From Iodidimonas nitroreducens (GTDB taxonomy: Bacteria > Pseudomonadota > Alphaproteobacteria > Sphingomonadales > Rhodothalassiaceae), in NCBI RefSeq assembly GCF_008579165.1, contig NZ_BKCN01000013.1: 64,000 nucleotides of DNA. One strand, written 5' to 3'. Position numbers and translations under genes: made by a program. Every line of letters starts with the position of its first letter. Position 1 is the first letter of the stretch. Shown here in pieces: positions 38,498 through 47,931 of this stretch. Below the pieces are notes generated by a model. The model was given only the letters and a program-made list of their open reading frames with translations, ran no database searches and had not been told where the DNA came from.

Positions 38498-38926
38498 ATG
38501 AACGTCATCGAGAAACTTGAACTGGCTGAAATCGAAAAGCTGACAGCCGGCAAAACCATTCCCGATTTCCAGGCTGGCGACACCATCAAAGTGATGGTGA
38601 AGGTGGTCGAAGGCGAACGCGAACGCCTGCAGCCCTTTGAAGGTCTGTGCATTGCGCGCAATGGCGGGGGCATCAATGCCTCTTTCACCCTGCGCAAAAT
38701 TTCCTTCGGTGAAGGGGTTGAGCGGATTTTCCCGCTTTATTCCCCGATTCTGGATTCGATCACATTGCTGCGTCGTGGCCGTGTGCGTCGCGCCAAGCTT
38801 TATTATCTGCGTGGCCGGACCGGAAAATCCGCCCGGATCGCCGAACGTAAGGATTGGCGCCATAAACCCAAGGGCAAAGCGAAAGCGGCTGCGGCTGCCA
38901 GCGATGCACCAACGCAGGCAGAATGA
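38498..38926 (+). CDS. rplS: Ribosomal protein bL19
   Basis: A 142-residue 50S protein at the interface with the 30S subunit. FQAGDTIKVMVKVVEGERER, FEGLCIARNGGGINASFTLRK, GEGVERIFPLYSP and RRAKLYYLRGRTGKSARI match the family. It has a short lysine/alanine-rich tail. ATG at 38498 is 13 bases after the trmD stop. A strong terminator follows. Confidence 0.98.
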   Translation: MNVIEKLELAEIEKLTAGKTIPDFQAGDTIKVMVKVVEGERERLQPFEGLCIARNGGGINASFTLRKISFGEGVERIFPLYSPILDSITLLRRGRVRRAKLYYLRGRTGKSARIAERKDWRHKPKGKAKAAAAASDAPTQAE

Positions 38927-38956
38927 TCCAACGGCCCTTGTGGCGGGTTGAAATGC

Positions 38957-38986
38957 GGGCGGTGCATTCGGTGCGCCGCCCTTTTT
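38957..38986 (+). terminator. Rho-independent terminator after rplS
   Basis: A ten-base-pair stem (GGGCGGTGCA with TGCGCCGCCC, one G-T pair) and a five-base loop TTCGG are followed at once by five T. It closes the ffh-rpsP-rimM-trmD-rplS unit and separates it from asd. Confidence 0.92.
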
Positions 38987-39145
38987 CATTTGGCGCATTC
39001 ATTGAGCGCGCCGAATGGAAAAATCACCAACGCATTGTGCACCGCAAGGCTTGCGAATCTTTCAAGATCATGGGATAGGAGCGCCGCATCCATCTTTTTT
39101 GCGGTGCTTTTTAGAGCTAAAATTTCACAACAGGAGCAAAGCGCG

Positions 39146-40168
39146 ATGAGCTATCGCCTTGCCGTTATTGGCGCCACCGGCCTTGTGGGCCAGGAAATGC
39201 TGAATATCCTGGCAGAGCGGGATTTTCCCGCCTCAGAAATCGTCCCTTTGGCATCACGCAAATCCTTAGGTCAGGATGTCATGTTCGGGGATCGAAAACT
39301 GAAGGTGAAGGCGCTCGATACGTTCGATTTCACCGGCATCGATATTGCGCTCTTTGCCGCCAGCGGCGACGTGGCTGCGGAATATGCCCCGAAAGCCGCC
39401 GCCGCCGGGGCCGTGGTGATCGATAACAGCTCGCATTTCAGGATGGATCCGGATGTGCCGCTGATCGTGCCGGAAGTGAATGCCGATGCCCTGGCTGGCT
39501 ATAGGAAAAAGAACATCATCGCCAATCCCAATTGCTCCACAGCCCAACTTGTCGTGGCTTTGAAGCCTTTGCATGATGCCGCCAAAATCAAGCGGGTGGT
39601 GGTGTCCACCTATCAATCGGTTTCAGGGGCGGGGAATGAAGCCTCAGACGAACTGTTCAGCCAGACCCGGGCCATTTTCGTCAATGATCCCATCGAACCG
39701 GTTAAATTTACCAAGCAGATCGCTTTCAATGTGATCCCCCATATCGATCGCTTTTTGGAGGATGGCTCCACGAAAGAAGAGTGGAAAATGACGGTGGAGA
39801 CGCAAAAAATTCTCGATCCCGCCATCGCGCTGATTGCCACCTGCGTGCGGGTGCCGGTTTTCATCGGCCATTCCGAAGCCGTTTTCGTGGAATTTGAAAA
39901 CGACATCACCCCCGGCACGGCGCGGAAAATCTTGCGCGAGGCGCCGGGCTGTCTGGTCATCGATAAGCGCGAGGATGGCGGCTATATCACCCCGGTGGAA
40001 TGCGCCGGTGATTTTGCCACCTTCATTTCGAGGATTCGTCGCGATCCCACCGTGAAGCACGGCCTCAGCCTTTGGGTGGTCTCGGATAATCTGCGCAAGG
40101 GGGCGGCGCTCAATGCTGTTCAGATCGCAGAAAGCCTGATCGCCCGGCATCTCAAAAAAGACGCCTGA
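39146..40168 (+). CDS. asd: Aspartate-semialdehyde dehydrogenase
   Basis: A 340-residue NADP enzyme that reduces aspartyl phosphate to the semialdehyde for lysine, threonine and methionine. NADP loop VIGATGLVGQEML, active-site Cys in NPNCSTAQLVVAL, STYQSVSGAGNEA and C-terminal SDNLRKGAALNAVQIAE are diagnostic. CAGGAG at 39131-39136 precedes ATG 39146. It ends 31 bases before the convergent Pmp3-like gene. Confidence 0.97.
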   Translation: MSYRLAVIGATGLVGQEMLNILAERDFPASEIVPLASRKSLGQDVMFGDRKLKVKALDTFDFTGIDIALFAASGDVAAEYAPKAAAAGAVVIDNSSHFRMDPDVPLIVPEVNADALAGYRKKNIIANPNCSTAQLVVALKPLHDAAKIKRVVVSTYQSVSGAGNEASDELFSQTRAIFVNDPIEPVKFTKQIAFNVIPHIDRFLEDGSTKEEWKMTVETQKILDPAIALIATCVRVPVFIGHSEAVFVEFENDITPGTARKILREAPGCLVIDKREDGGYITPVECAGDFATFISRIRRDPTVKHGLSLWVVSDNLRKGAALNAVQIAESLIARHLKKDA

Positions 40169-40199
40169 TCAGGCTAAAACCATCATGAGGTGCGGATCA

Positions 40200-40358
40200 T
40201 CAGCGGCGGGCGATGATCCACACCGCATGAATGATCCCGGGGATATAGCCAAACAGGGTGAGGATGATATTCAGCCAGAAATGCATCCCCAGCCCCACTT
40301 GCAAAAACACCCCCACAGGGGGCAAGAGAATCGCGAAGATCAGCCGGACGATATCCAT
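40200..40358 (-). CDS. Pmp3/YqaE family small membrane protein
   Basis: A 52-residue hydrophobic peptide with two membrane helices: LIFAILLPPVGVFLQVG and WLNIILTLFGYIPGIIHAVW. This is the whole Pmp3 (UPF0057) fold. Members affect membrane potential and salt or cold tolerance. The ATG at 40358 has AGGAG upstream; an earlier start at 40385 is unlikely for so conserved a length. Confidence 0.9.
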   Translation of the reverse strand: MDIVRLIFAILLPPVGVFLQVGLGMHFWLNIILTLFGYIPGIIHAVWIIARR

Positions 40359-40491
40359 GATGTGCCTTGCTCCTAATCGGATCAATTTTTCTCAAATAAA
40401 TTTTTGATCGGCCCCCCGCCCCAATGGCGCGGATTAACCCCCAAAGATATTTGGTTTTTTCATTTTTTTACAAGCCATCCTTTTTTAATCT

Positions 40492-40506
40492 TGACAATCA
40501 TTCGCA
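40492..40506 (+). promoter_or_regulatory. Fur-like operator upstream of bfd
   Basis: TGACAATCATTCGCA matches the 7-1-7 Fur consensus (TGATAATCATTATCA) at 12 of 15 positions and lies 37 bases before the bfd start. The segment TCATTCGCA recurs before bfr. Iron-dependent repression by Fur or an Irr-like regulator is the natural reading; binding is not shown. Confidence 0.6.
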
Positions 40507-40543
40507 ATCGCATAAACAAGAGGGAGTTCATGAGGTGCGATTG

Positions 40544-40792
40544 ATGTATGTTTGCATTTGCAATGGTCTGACTGAAAAGCGCGTGCTGGCGGCTGCCCGT
40601 GAAACCGGGGAGCGGCGTTCGGTGGGTGCCCTTTACAAAAAAATGGGCTGTAAGCCGCAGTGCGGCATGTGCCTTACCCATGCCAAAACAATCATCAAGC
40701 AAGATGATTATGCCGCCAAAATCAGGGACAAGGCAGAGGATTGCGTGGAAGCGGCCATGGGCTTTGGCCATGGTGCCCCCGTCAGCCTTTGA
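40544..40792 (+). CDS. bfd: Bacterioferritin-associated ferredoxin
   Basis: An 82-residue [2Fe-2S] protein with the Bfd cysteine pattern: CIC near the start and CKPQCGMC about 35 residues later. It donates electrons to bacterioferritin to release stored iron. The C-terminal ~25 residues are longer than in E. coli. The start ATG follows GAGGTGCG. A Fur-like box lies upstream and bfr follows, as in many proteobacteria. Confidence 0.92.
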   Translation: MYVCICNGLTEKRVLAAARETGERRSVGALYKKMGCKPQCGMCLTHAKTIIKQDDYAAKIRDKAEDCVEAAMGFGHGAPVSL

Positions 40793-40811
40793 AGATAGCT
40801 GATGCTGGCTC

Positions 40812-40826
40812 TGAATATCATTCGCA
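40812..40826 (+). promoter_or_regulatory. Fur-like operator upstream of bfr
   Basis: TGAATATCATTCGCA shares its last nine bases and first three with the box before bfd. It lies about 145 bases before the bfr start. The pair suggests co-regulation of bfd and bfr by iron. Confidence 0.5.
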
Positions 40827-40969
40827 AGTAGCTGATTTTCAATAGAAAACTTGAAATACCCCAGACTTTTGGTGCACAGTGCATCAAAGGTCACTTCGCC
40901 CCTGTTCAACAGATGGGGCGGGCCACAGCACGATTATATCGCGATGATATTATGAGCAGGAGAGCCGAG

Positions 40970-41449
40970 ATGAAGGGCGATAAAAAGGTCATTGAGCATC
41001 TCAATGTCATTCTGAAAAATGAACTCACGGCGATCAATCAGTATTTCCTGCATTCCCGGATTTTGAAAGATCGCGGTCTGCACAAGCTGGGCGATTATGA
41101 ATATCACGAATCCATCGATGAGATGAAACACGCCGATCGCCTGATCGAGCGCATCCTGTTTCTCGAAGGCCTGCCCAATCTGCAACAGCTCAATCGCTTG
41201 CGCATCGGCGAAAATGTGCCGGAAATCCTGCAGGGCGATCTGGATCTGGAAATGGATGGCCATAAAGACCTGAAAGCCGCCATCGGCCATTGTGAAAAGG
41301 TCGAAGATTATGCTTCGCGCCAGCTTTTGCGCGAAATCCTCACGTCTGAAGAAGAGCATATCGATTGGCTGGAAACCCAGCTTCAATTGATCGAGGATAC
41401 GGGCCTGCCCAATTATCTGCAAAGCCAGATGGGCGATCACGCCGATTGA
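40970..41449 (+). CDS. bfr: Bacterioferritin
   Basis: A 159-residue iron-storage protein that forms 24-mers. All ferroxidase ligands are present: E18, E51, H54, E94, E127 and H130. The haem ligand M52 (DEMKHAD) is also there, so it should bind haem b between subunits. The ATG at 40970 follows CAGGAGAG; an alternative start at 40952 adds six residues. Paired with bfd. Confidence 0.97.
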   Translation: MKGDKKVIEHLNVILKNELTAINQYFLHSRILKDRGLHKLGDYEYHESIDEMKHADRLIERILFLEGLPNLQQLNRLRIGENVPEILQGDLDLEMDGHKDLKAAIGHCEKVEDYASRQLLREILTSEEEHIDWLETQLQLIEDTGLPNYLQSQMGDHAD

Positions 41450-41528
41450 TCTGGCGGAAAGTCAAAAAAATCGAGCTGCCTTCGTTCTTCATATGTTCAT
41501 GATGCGCGTGGTCGGTTAGAGTGCCGCC

Positions 41529-44372
41529 ATGCATGATGATGTCGCCAGCTTTCCTTCGCCTGATGTGATCCTTCCCGGCCTTCCCGCCATGGTGGTGGGA
41601 AGCCGTATGGCCTTGCGTTCCGATGGTAAAGGGGGGCAGCAAAGTCTGAGCTTTGAAGACGCGGGCCGCGCCCTTCTGGAAAGCCCGCATCTTTTATGCA
41701 ATCTGCCCCTGATCGCCCGGCGTTTGCGGCTGCGCCAGATGCCCCCCCGGGCTGATCTTCAGGCTTATGATCTGCTTGAGCTTTTTGCCTTTGTCCGGCC
41801 CGCGCGCTTTACCCTGCCCACTTTATCCGGGCTGGCCCAAAGCCTGTCTTTGCCGCACAGCGATCATCAGATCGCCATCCCCAATGGCGGACGGCTGGAG
41901 CTCGACATCGCCCTGATCGCCCCCATTGCCCAGCGCCTGATGGCCGATCTGGGGGCCGATACCTATCGCTGGAATAAAAGCGTGGGTGCCACCGCCCTCA
42001 CCTTAGCCCGTGCCGGATGGCCATGGGGACCGATGATTTTGGGGGCTTTAAGCCGCAATAAAGCCGCGAATTCTGGGGGCCAAACAGGCGTGGCGGTGTG
42101 GCAAAATCTGGCGGAATGGGCGGATGGGCCGCCGCCGCCGGCCCCTGCCGATCATGCGGTGAGCGCCGATGAAGCGGAACAGCAACTGGCCCGTATCATC
42201 CAGCATAATCTGGGCGCAGGATCAGAACCACGGCCCCAGCAGGTGGCCTATAGCCGGGCCATCAGCCATGCCTTTCACCCGCCCGAAGCAGAGAATGCCC
42301 CAAACATGACCCTGGCGGAAGCAGGCACCGGCACCGGCAAAACCCTGGGCTATATTGCCCCGGCCAGCCTGTGGGCGCAAAAAAATGCCGGGCCGGTATG
42401 GATTTCGACCTATACCAAGGCGCTGCAACGCCAGATCGATCAGGAATTAAGCCGCCTTTATCCCGATCCCAAGGAACGCAACAGCCGCACGGTGATTCGC
42501 AAGGGCCGCGAGAATTATGCCTGCCTTTTGAATATCGAGGATGCCGCCCGTATTTCCTTTTCGGGGGCGGCCACCGCGCGGGATTCGGTTTTGATGGGGC
42601 TGGTGCTGCGCTGGCTGGCCTATAGCCGCGATGGCGATATGATCGGCGGTGATTTTCCCAGTTGGCTCGGGGGGCATTTCGGTCAGGCCCGGCTCAGTGC
42701 GCTCACCGATCATCGGGGCGAATGTCTTTATTCCGCCTGCAGCCATTATCGCCGCTGCTTCATTGAACGGGCGGTGCGAAAATCCCGCCGAGCCGATCTG
42801 GTCATTGCCAATCATGCTCTGGTGATGACCCAGGCCGCCGCCCGGAATGGCGATCCCGATCTGCCCCGCCGCCTTGTTTTCGATGAAGGCCATCATGTGT
42901 TCGATGCCGCCGACAATGCCTTTTGTGCGCATCTTTCAGGGGCCGAAGGGGCTGATCTGCGGCGCTGGCTGCGCGGCCGGGAAACCGCCCATAAAGGCCG
43001 GGCGCGGGGGCTGATCACGCGCATCGAAGATCTGATCGGCGATGATCTGCTGGCCCGCAATCATCTGGATGCGATTATTGAGGCGGCCCGTGCCCTGCCC
43101 GGACCCGGCTGGCTGCAAAGGCTATCCGGGGCGGCCCCGCGCGGCCCTTATGAACAGTTTCTGATGCATCTGCGGGCCCAGATTCTGCGCCGCAGCCATG
43201 ATCGCCATGGCCCCCATGGGCTTGAATGCGGCACCGAAGACAGCCCTGCCGAATTGCTGGCCGCTGGCAATCTTCTGGCCCGCGCCCTTGAGGCCATGAT
43301 GCTGCCGATGAAAGCACTGGCCGCCCGGCTTTTGGCCCTGCTGGATGAACAGGCGGCCAGCCTTGATAGCGCCAGCCGGGGACGGCTCGATGCCTCGGCC
43401 CGCTCGATCAGCTTGCGGGCGGAAAAGCTGGCGGCCTGGTCGCAGATGCTTCTTGATCTGCAAAAACCCGCCGATCCGGCTTTTGTCGATTGGCTGGCGC
43501 TGGATCGTTCGGAGGGCCAGGAACGCGATGTGGGGCTTTATCGTCATTGGCTCGATCCCTCCAAACCCTTTGCCAAAACGGTTCTGGAACCGGCCCATGG
43601 AGTTTTGATCACCTCGGCCACCCTGCGCGATCAGCAAACCGCCGCCGAGGACGGGGATTGGCAGCGGGCGGAAATGCGGGTGGGGGCATCGCATCTGGTT
43701 TTGCCGGCCCGGCGCTTTTCCACTGCATCGCCCTTTGATTATCAAAAACAGACACGGGTTTTGATCGTCAATGATCTGCAAAAAGGCGATCTGGGGCATC
43801 TGGCCACCGCCTATCGCGCCCTGTTTTTGGCCGCCCAAGGCGGAGCGCTGGGCCTGTTCACCGCCATTGCAAGGCTGCGCGCCGTTCATGATCGCATTCA
43901 GCCGGCGCTCGAATCCCATGGCCTGCCGCTTTATGCCCAGCATATCGATCCCATGGATACCGGCACTTTGGTCGATCTGTTTCGGGCTGAAGAAGATGCC
44001 TGCCTTTTGGGCACCGATGCCGTGCGCGATGGGGTGGATGTGCCCGGCCATGCCCTGCGGCTGATCGTGTTTGATCGGGTGCCCTGGCCGCGCCCCACTC
44101 GCCTGCATAAAGCCCGGCGGGCGGCTTTTGGCGGCAGTCTTTATGATGATATGCTCACCCGGCTGAAGCTGTCTCAGGCTTTTGGCCGGCTGGTGCGGCG
44201 TGGTGATGATCGCGGCCTGTTCATCCTGCTCGATGCCCAAACCCCGAGCCGCCTGCTCACCGCTTTTCCCCCGGGGCTTGAGGTCGCGCGCGTGGGGCTG
44301 GCCGAAGCCATTCGGATCACAACAGATTTCTTCCCACGCCACGCCGCTCAAAAGCCCGATCAGGTGCCCTAA
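41529..44372 (+). CDS. DinG/XPD-like ATP-dependent DNA helicase
   Basis: A 947-residue superfamily 2 helicase. Walker A is EAGTGTGKTLGYIAP, the DEAH box is LVFDEGHHVFDAAD, and motif VI appears as LSQAFGRLVRRGDDRG. Four cysteines between motifs I and II (C332, C399, C404, C410) are placed to hold the 4Fe-4S cluster of the XPD/DinG group. A ~230-residue N-terminal region without a domain I recognise precedes the helicase core. Likely role: repair or removal of R-loops. It stands alone. Confidence 0.92.
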   Translation: MHDDVASFPSPDVILPGLPAMVVGSRMALRSDGKGGQQSLSFEDAGRALLESPHLLCNLPLIARRLRLRQMPPRADLQAYDLLELFAFVRPARFTLPTLSGLAQSLSLPHSDHQIAIPNGGRLELDIALIAPIAQRLMADLGADTYRWNKSVGATALTLARAGWPWGPMILGALSRNKAANSGGQTGVAVWQNLAEWADGPPPPAPADHAVSADEAEQQLARIIQHNLGAGSEPRPQQVAYSRAISHAFHPPEAENAPNMTLAEAGTGTGKTLGYIAPASLWAQKNAGPVWISTYTKALQRQIDQELSRLYPDPKERNSRTVIRKGRENYACLLNIEDAARISFSGAATARDSVLMGLVLRWLAYSRDGDMIGGDFPSWLGGHFGQARLSALTDHRGECLYSACSHYRRCFIERAVRKSRRADLVIANHALVMTQAAARNGDPDLPRRLVFDEGHHVFDAADNAFCAHLSGAEGADLRRWLRGRETAHKGRARGLITRIEDLIGDDLLARNHLDAIIEAARALPGPGWLQRLSGAAPRGPYEQFLMHLRAQILRRSHDRHGPHGLECGTEDSPAELLAAGNLLARALEAMMLPMKALAARLLALLDEQAASLDSASRGRLDASARSISLRAEKLAAWSQMLLDLQKPADPAFVDWLALDRSEGQERDVGLYRHWLDPSKPFAKTVLEPAHGVLITSATLRDQQTAAEDGDWQRAEMRVGASHLVLPARRFSTASPFDYQKQTRVLIVNDLQKGDLGHLATAYRALFLAAQGGALGLFTAIARLRAVHDRIQPALESHGLPLYAQHIDPMDTGTLVDLFRAEEDACLLGTDAVRDGVDVPGHALRLIVFDRVPWPRPTRLHKARRAAFGGSLYDDMLTRLKLSQAFGRLVRRGDDRGLFILLDAQTPSRLLTAFPPGLEVARVGLAEAIRITTDFFPRHAAQKPDQVP

Positions 44373-44520
44373 AACCCGCCGCCCGCCTTTCCATCAAAAG
44401 CGGCTCTTGCCTTGGCCTGCCACAGTTTCTAAGCTGCCCGCCGATTGCCCTTACGAACCCCTTTATCGCGTCCATGCTCCTGATCCTTGCTTGCTCTTCT
44501 TCATATCAAAAGGAAACTTC

Positions 44521-44943
44521 ATGTCCACCATCAGCCCGCAAACTGCCCTCGTCTATGCCATGGTGCTGGTCTCGGCCTCTGATCGTCAGATGACCGATAG
44601 CGAATTGCGCCGGATCGGGGATCTGGTGCGCGCCCTGCCCGCCTTTGATGGCTATGATGAAAACAGCCTGGTGGATGATGCCAAAAGCTGTGCTGAAATC
44701 CTTGATGATGATGAAGGGCTCGATGCCGTTTTCGGCTTGATCGCCGAAGCCATTCCGGCCAGCCACAGCGATCTGATCTATGCCCTTGGCTGTGAGATTG
44801 CCGCTGCCGATGGTGCCCTGACCCAGGAAGAACTGCGTTTGCTGGAAATGCTCCGGCATCGCTTTGCGGTGGATCGGCTGACCGCCGCTGCCATCGAACG
44901 GGGCGTGGCTGCCCGGCGCAAAAGCTTTGAGATCAAGGGCTGA
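44521..44943 (+). CDS. TerB-like protein
   Basis: A 140-residue helical cytoplasmic protein. ALVYAMVLVSASDRQMTDSEL and ALGCEIAAADGALTQEELRLL are the two acidic metal-binding-type loops of the TerB fold, where paired Asp/Glu residues coordinate divalent ions. AAAAGG lies before the ATG. TerB-like domains occur in tellurite resistance and in stress or phage-response systems; no other ter gene is near, so its role is unknown. Confidence 0.78.
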   Translation: MSTISPQTALVYAMVLVSASDRQMTDSELRRIGDLVRALPAFDGYDENSLVDDAKSCAEILDDDEGLDAVFGLIAEAIPASHSDLIYALGCEIAAADGALTQEELRLLEMLRHRFAVDRLTAAAIERGVAARRKSFEIKG

Positions 44944-45010
44944 ATTTCTTCTGAACAATCTCCTAATCCCCGGCGTTTATGATCGGTGTGGGATAACAGG
45001 AGGCAAAGAT

Positions 45011-45229
45011 ATGATCCATAAATTCGCGATGACAGCCATTCTACTGGCATCAGCCGCTCTGTTGGCGGGCTGCGATGCCGTGCCCGGCACAGATGCCTGG
45101 TGTGAAAAACTGACCAATACAGCAAAATCCGACTGGTCTGCCGAAGATGCCAAAATCTATGCCGAAGAATGCGTGGTGAAACCGGCCAAGGATGCCGTGG
45201 ATGATACCATCGACGATGTGACCAACTAA
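45011..45229 (+). CDS. DUF3012 small lipoprotein
   Basis: A 72-residue protein with a lipoprotein signal (AILLASAALLAGC, cysteine at about residue 22). The mature part WCEKLTNTAKSDWSAEDAKIYAEEC has the paired cysteines and W/DW pattern of DUF3012. ACAGGAGG precedes the ATG at 45011. Envelope protein of unknown role. A hairpin follows. Confidence 0.8.
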   Translation: MIHKFAMTAILLASAALLAGCDAVPGTDAWCEKLTNTAKSDWSAEDAKIYAEECVVKPAKDAVDDTIDDVTN

Positions 45230-45249
45230 TCCAATATGAACTCTGATGC

Positions 45250-45273
45250 GGCCCGGCTTTTATAATCCGGGCC
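45250..45273. terminator. GC-rich hairpin between convergent genes
   Basis: A perfect seven-base stem (GGCCCGG with CCGGGCC) around a ten-base AT-rich loop, between the lipoprotein gene and the convergent PAS/dehydrogenase locus. No T run follows on either strand, so it is at best a weak terminator. Confidence 0.45.
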
Positions 45274-45275
45274 CT

Positions 45276-45740
45276 TCATAATCCGCGCGTGGTGAAAAGC
45301 GGGGCCTCGAAATCATATAGGCTTAGCACATAAGGGGTTTCATCAGGCGCGGGCATCAGGGGAAAATCAAGGGATGCGATGGCAATCTTGCGGTCATTCA
45401 CCAAGTTCAGTTCGCCTTTCGAAATGGCAATGGATGGAATAAGGGTGATTTTTGCCAGATGCTGTCTTTGGGCTTCGCTATCCACATCGATCAGATCTCG
45501 CAGCCGGGTGCCTTTGGTGAAATCGAGATGACGATCATTGACCACGCTTTTGAACAGGGCTTTCACATCTTCGCCCACGATATGCGCCACCATATCGCTG
45601 CCATCTTCAAGCACATGGCATAAAGTAAGCCGGGCGTGCCAACCGACCAGATCCTGAAAACGCAGATCCTTGCGGGTGGGCCGGGGATTTTGGCTCAAAA
45701 GCCGGTTCCACCATTCAATATAGGGATTGAGTGGCCCCAG
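45276..45740 (-). pseudogene. PAS-like protein segment joined to a truncated dehydrogenase
   Basis: About 150 residues (LGPLNPYIEWWNRLLSQNPR onward) that resemble the PAS_5-type proteins of alphaproteobacteria: PTRKDLRFQDLVGWHARL, DMVAHIVGEDVKALF and the C-terminal LDFPLMPAPDETPYVLSLYD. It has no ribosome site or natural start of its own. It begins directly where the alcohol dehydrogenase loses its similarity, in a frame one base off. It is probably the 3' part of a gene whose 5' end was lost by deletion or misassembly. Confidence 0.55.
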
Positions 45741-46183
45741 ATCGGGAATGGGGCAAGATTGGCCATAGCATCAGGCACCAGCAGATAATCAGCCTGCGCC
45801 CCATCCTGCGTATTGCCAATCCGCCAGCCACCCAACGCTTTCCAGCCATGGGCCGTACCCGCGCCGCATTGGGAATGAAATCCGTAAAGCGAGGCATTGG
45901 AATGGCCCGATGGCATGATCGCCCCGGCAATCACCCTTTGGCCTTCCTCATAGCCCTTCACCATCGATCCCAATTTTTCGATCACCCCCACCGGCTCATG
46001 GCCGATGGTGAGGCCCGGCTCCACGGGATATTCCCCCTTCATGATATGAATATCCGTGCCGCAAATGGTGGTGGTGGTGATCCGGATCAGGGCATCGAGG
46101 GGGCCAATTTCGGGGATCGGCTTTTCATCGAGCACGATCCGTCCGGGTTCGACGAAAATGGCGGCTCTCATTTTGGCGGGCAT
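45741..46183 (-). pseudogene. Truncated zinc-dependent alcohol dehydrogenase
   Basis: The N-terminal ~150 residues of a medium-chain dehydrogenase of the formaldehyde/threonine dehydrogenase type: TTICGTDIHIMKGEYPVEPG with the catalytic-zinc Cys, TIGHEPVGVIEKLG and ADYLLVPDAMANLAP. The structural-zinc cysteines and the NAD domain are missing; a normal enzyme has ~350 residues. GAGGAAAGGA precedes ATG 46183. After LAPFP the sequence switches to a PAS-like protein. Not expected to be active. Confidence 0.8.
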
Positions 46184-46310
46184 GGTGCGTCCTTTCCTCA
46201 TCGGTCCTATGGCATCATTACGCTATACTCTTGTGAAATGCGCTCTCATGCCTTGACCAAGATCAAATCCGCGATGAATGATTCCGCCTGTCGTCATTCT
46301 GGATTCTTTT

Positions 46311-46396
46311 CGTCATTCCGCACCCCGAGCCGGATCCATCTCGTGAAGGGCTGAGGATGGGAAAGAGTGGACCCCGGGTCTCCGCCCGGGGTGACG
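46311..46396. repeat. REP-like palindromic element 4
   Basis: Same structure as the elements at 27096-27517, with the CCCGGG-type hairpin (here ACCCCGGG / CCCGGGGT) and CGTCA/TGACG ends. It has several differences and a damaged first hairpin. It lies between the truncated dehydrogenase start and the 3' end of the aldehyde dehydrogenase gene. Confidence 0.8.
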
Positions 46397-46445
46397 AAAG
46401 AGGGGGGGGCCGGGATGACGATTAAAGATCAGGCCCCTAAACGCT

Positions 46446-47908
46446 TCATAAGCGCGTGCAGATATTGCGGATTTCCGAATAGAAATGAAGCGATGCGGCC
46501 CCGCCCTCGCGCCCGATGCCCGAAGCTTTCATCCCCCCAAAGGGCGTGCGCAGATCGCGGATCATCCAGCTATTCACCCACAAAGCCCCCACCCGGCGCC
46601 GGGATGCCACATGATGGGCGCGGCTCATATCCTTTGTCCAGATCGTACCCGCAAGGCCATAGGGGCTATCATTGGCCAGCGCGATGGCTTCATCGGCATC
46701 ATCAAAAGGCATGATATGGGTGACCGGGCCGAAGACTTCTTCCTGCACGGGCACGCTTTTTTGCGCAAGACCGGTCCAGACCGTGGGCTCCACCCATGCC
46801 CCCCCATCAAAGGGGGCGGGCATATCCGGGATCACCCCGCCGGCATGGACCTCGGCCCCGGCATCGCGCGCCGCCTTGAAATAGCCCAGCACCTTGTCGC
46901 GATGGCCATGGCTGCTCAAGGGCCCTAAGCGGGTGGCTTTATCCATGGGATCACCCGGGGCGAAGCTTTTGGCGGCTTTGGTCATCGCCTCCACCGTGCG
47001 ATCATAAATCGCCCGCTCCACATAAAGCCGTTCATTGCCCAGACAAATCTGCCCACAATTGAAAAAGGCGGCCATGGCTTCAGTGCGGATAGCGGCTTCA
47101 AAATCGCAATCGGCAAAGAGGATTCCGGCGTTCTTCCCCCCCAATTCAAGGGAAATATCCCGGATACCCACGGCGGCCGCTTCATGATCGCTTCGCCGGT
47201 GCGGGTTTCGCCGGTGAAGGTGATGGCATCCACATCGGGATGGGCGGTGAGAAAGGCCCCCGCCGATCCCGGCCCAAAGCCATGCACCACATTATAAACC
47301 CCTTTGGGGATGCCTGCCGCCTTCATCACCTCACCCAAAAGGGCAGCGGTGGCAGGCGTTTCTTCCGAGGGCTTCACCACCACCGCATTGCCGCAGATCA
47401 GCGCCGGGGCGACTTTCCAGGTCATCAGGATGAAGGGCAAATTCCACGGACAAATCGCCGCCACCACCCCTTTCGGGGTGCGCTCGGCCACATTCATCGC
47501 CCGCCCGCCATCGGGGAGGCGGGTTTCAAAGCTTTCCAAAGGGGTCATCCGCCCCACTTCGGCAAAGGTTCGGAATTGTTCGGCAGCGCGGGGGATTTCC
47601 CCCATTTTCGTGGGCATCAGGGGCTTGCCGGTATCGGCCATTTCGGCGGCAACGAAATCATCGAGCCGGGCGATGACCCCATCTGCGACCTTATGCAAAA
47701 GGGCGGCCCTGTCTTCAACCGTACTATCGCCCCAGGGCCCGTTCATGGCGGCCCGCGCTGCGGCCACGGCATCGGCAACATCGGCTTCACCGGCTTCGCT
47801 GACGATCGCCACCTTTTCCCCGGTGGCGGGGTTGATATCATCGAAATGGCGGGCGCTATCGCGATAATCGCCATCGATAAAATTCAAAATCCTGCGCAGA
47901 TCGCTCAT
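46446..47908 (-). pseudogene. 2-Hydroxymuconic/aminomuconic semialdehyde dehydrogenase-like, frame broken
   Basis: A ~487-residue aldehyde dehydrogenase. The N-terminal half has CPWNLPFILMTWKVAPALIC, KPSEETPATAALL and FTGETRTGEAIM. After a frame change near 47177 it continues GIRDISLELGGKNAG, the catalytic Cys in NCGQICLGNERLYVER and RDLRTPFGGMKASGIGREGG. These details fit the XylG/AmnC group that oxidises ring-cleavage semialdehydes. One missing G restores MKAAAVGIRD. GAGGAG precedes ATG 47908. It lies directly downstream of the TRAP genes, which suggests that the imported compound or its product is the substrate. Confidence 0.88.
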
Positions 47909-47931
47909 CGGATATCTCCTCAAAAATCACA

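Noticed and set aside
43122..44351. 409-residue open frame on the minus strand opposite the helicase gene
   Set aside because: It mirrors the helicase coding frame; the composition is Gly/Gln/His-rich with no family features, while the plus strand has all helicase motifs.
45276..46183. A genuine dehydrogenase-PAS fusion enzyme
   Set aside because: The dehydrogenase part lacks its NAD domain and the two parts are out of frame; a deletion or misjoin explains it better.
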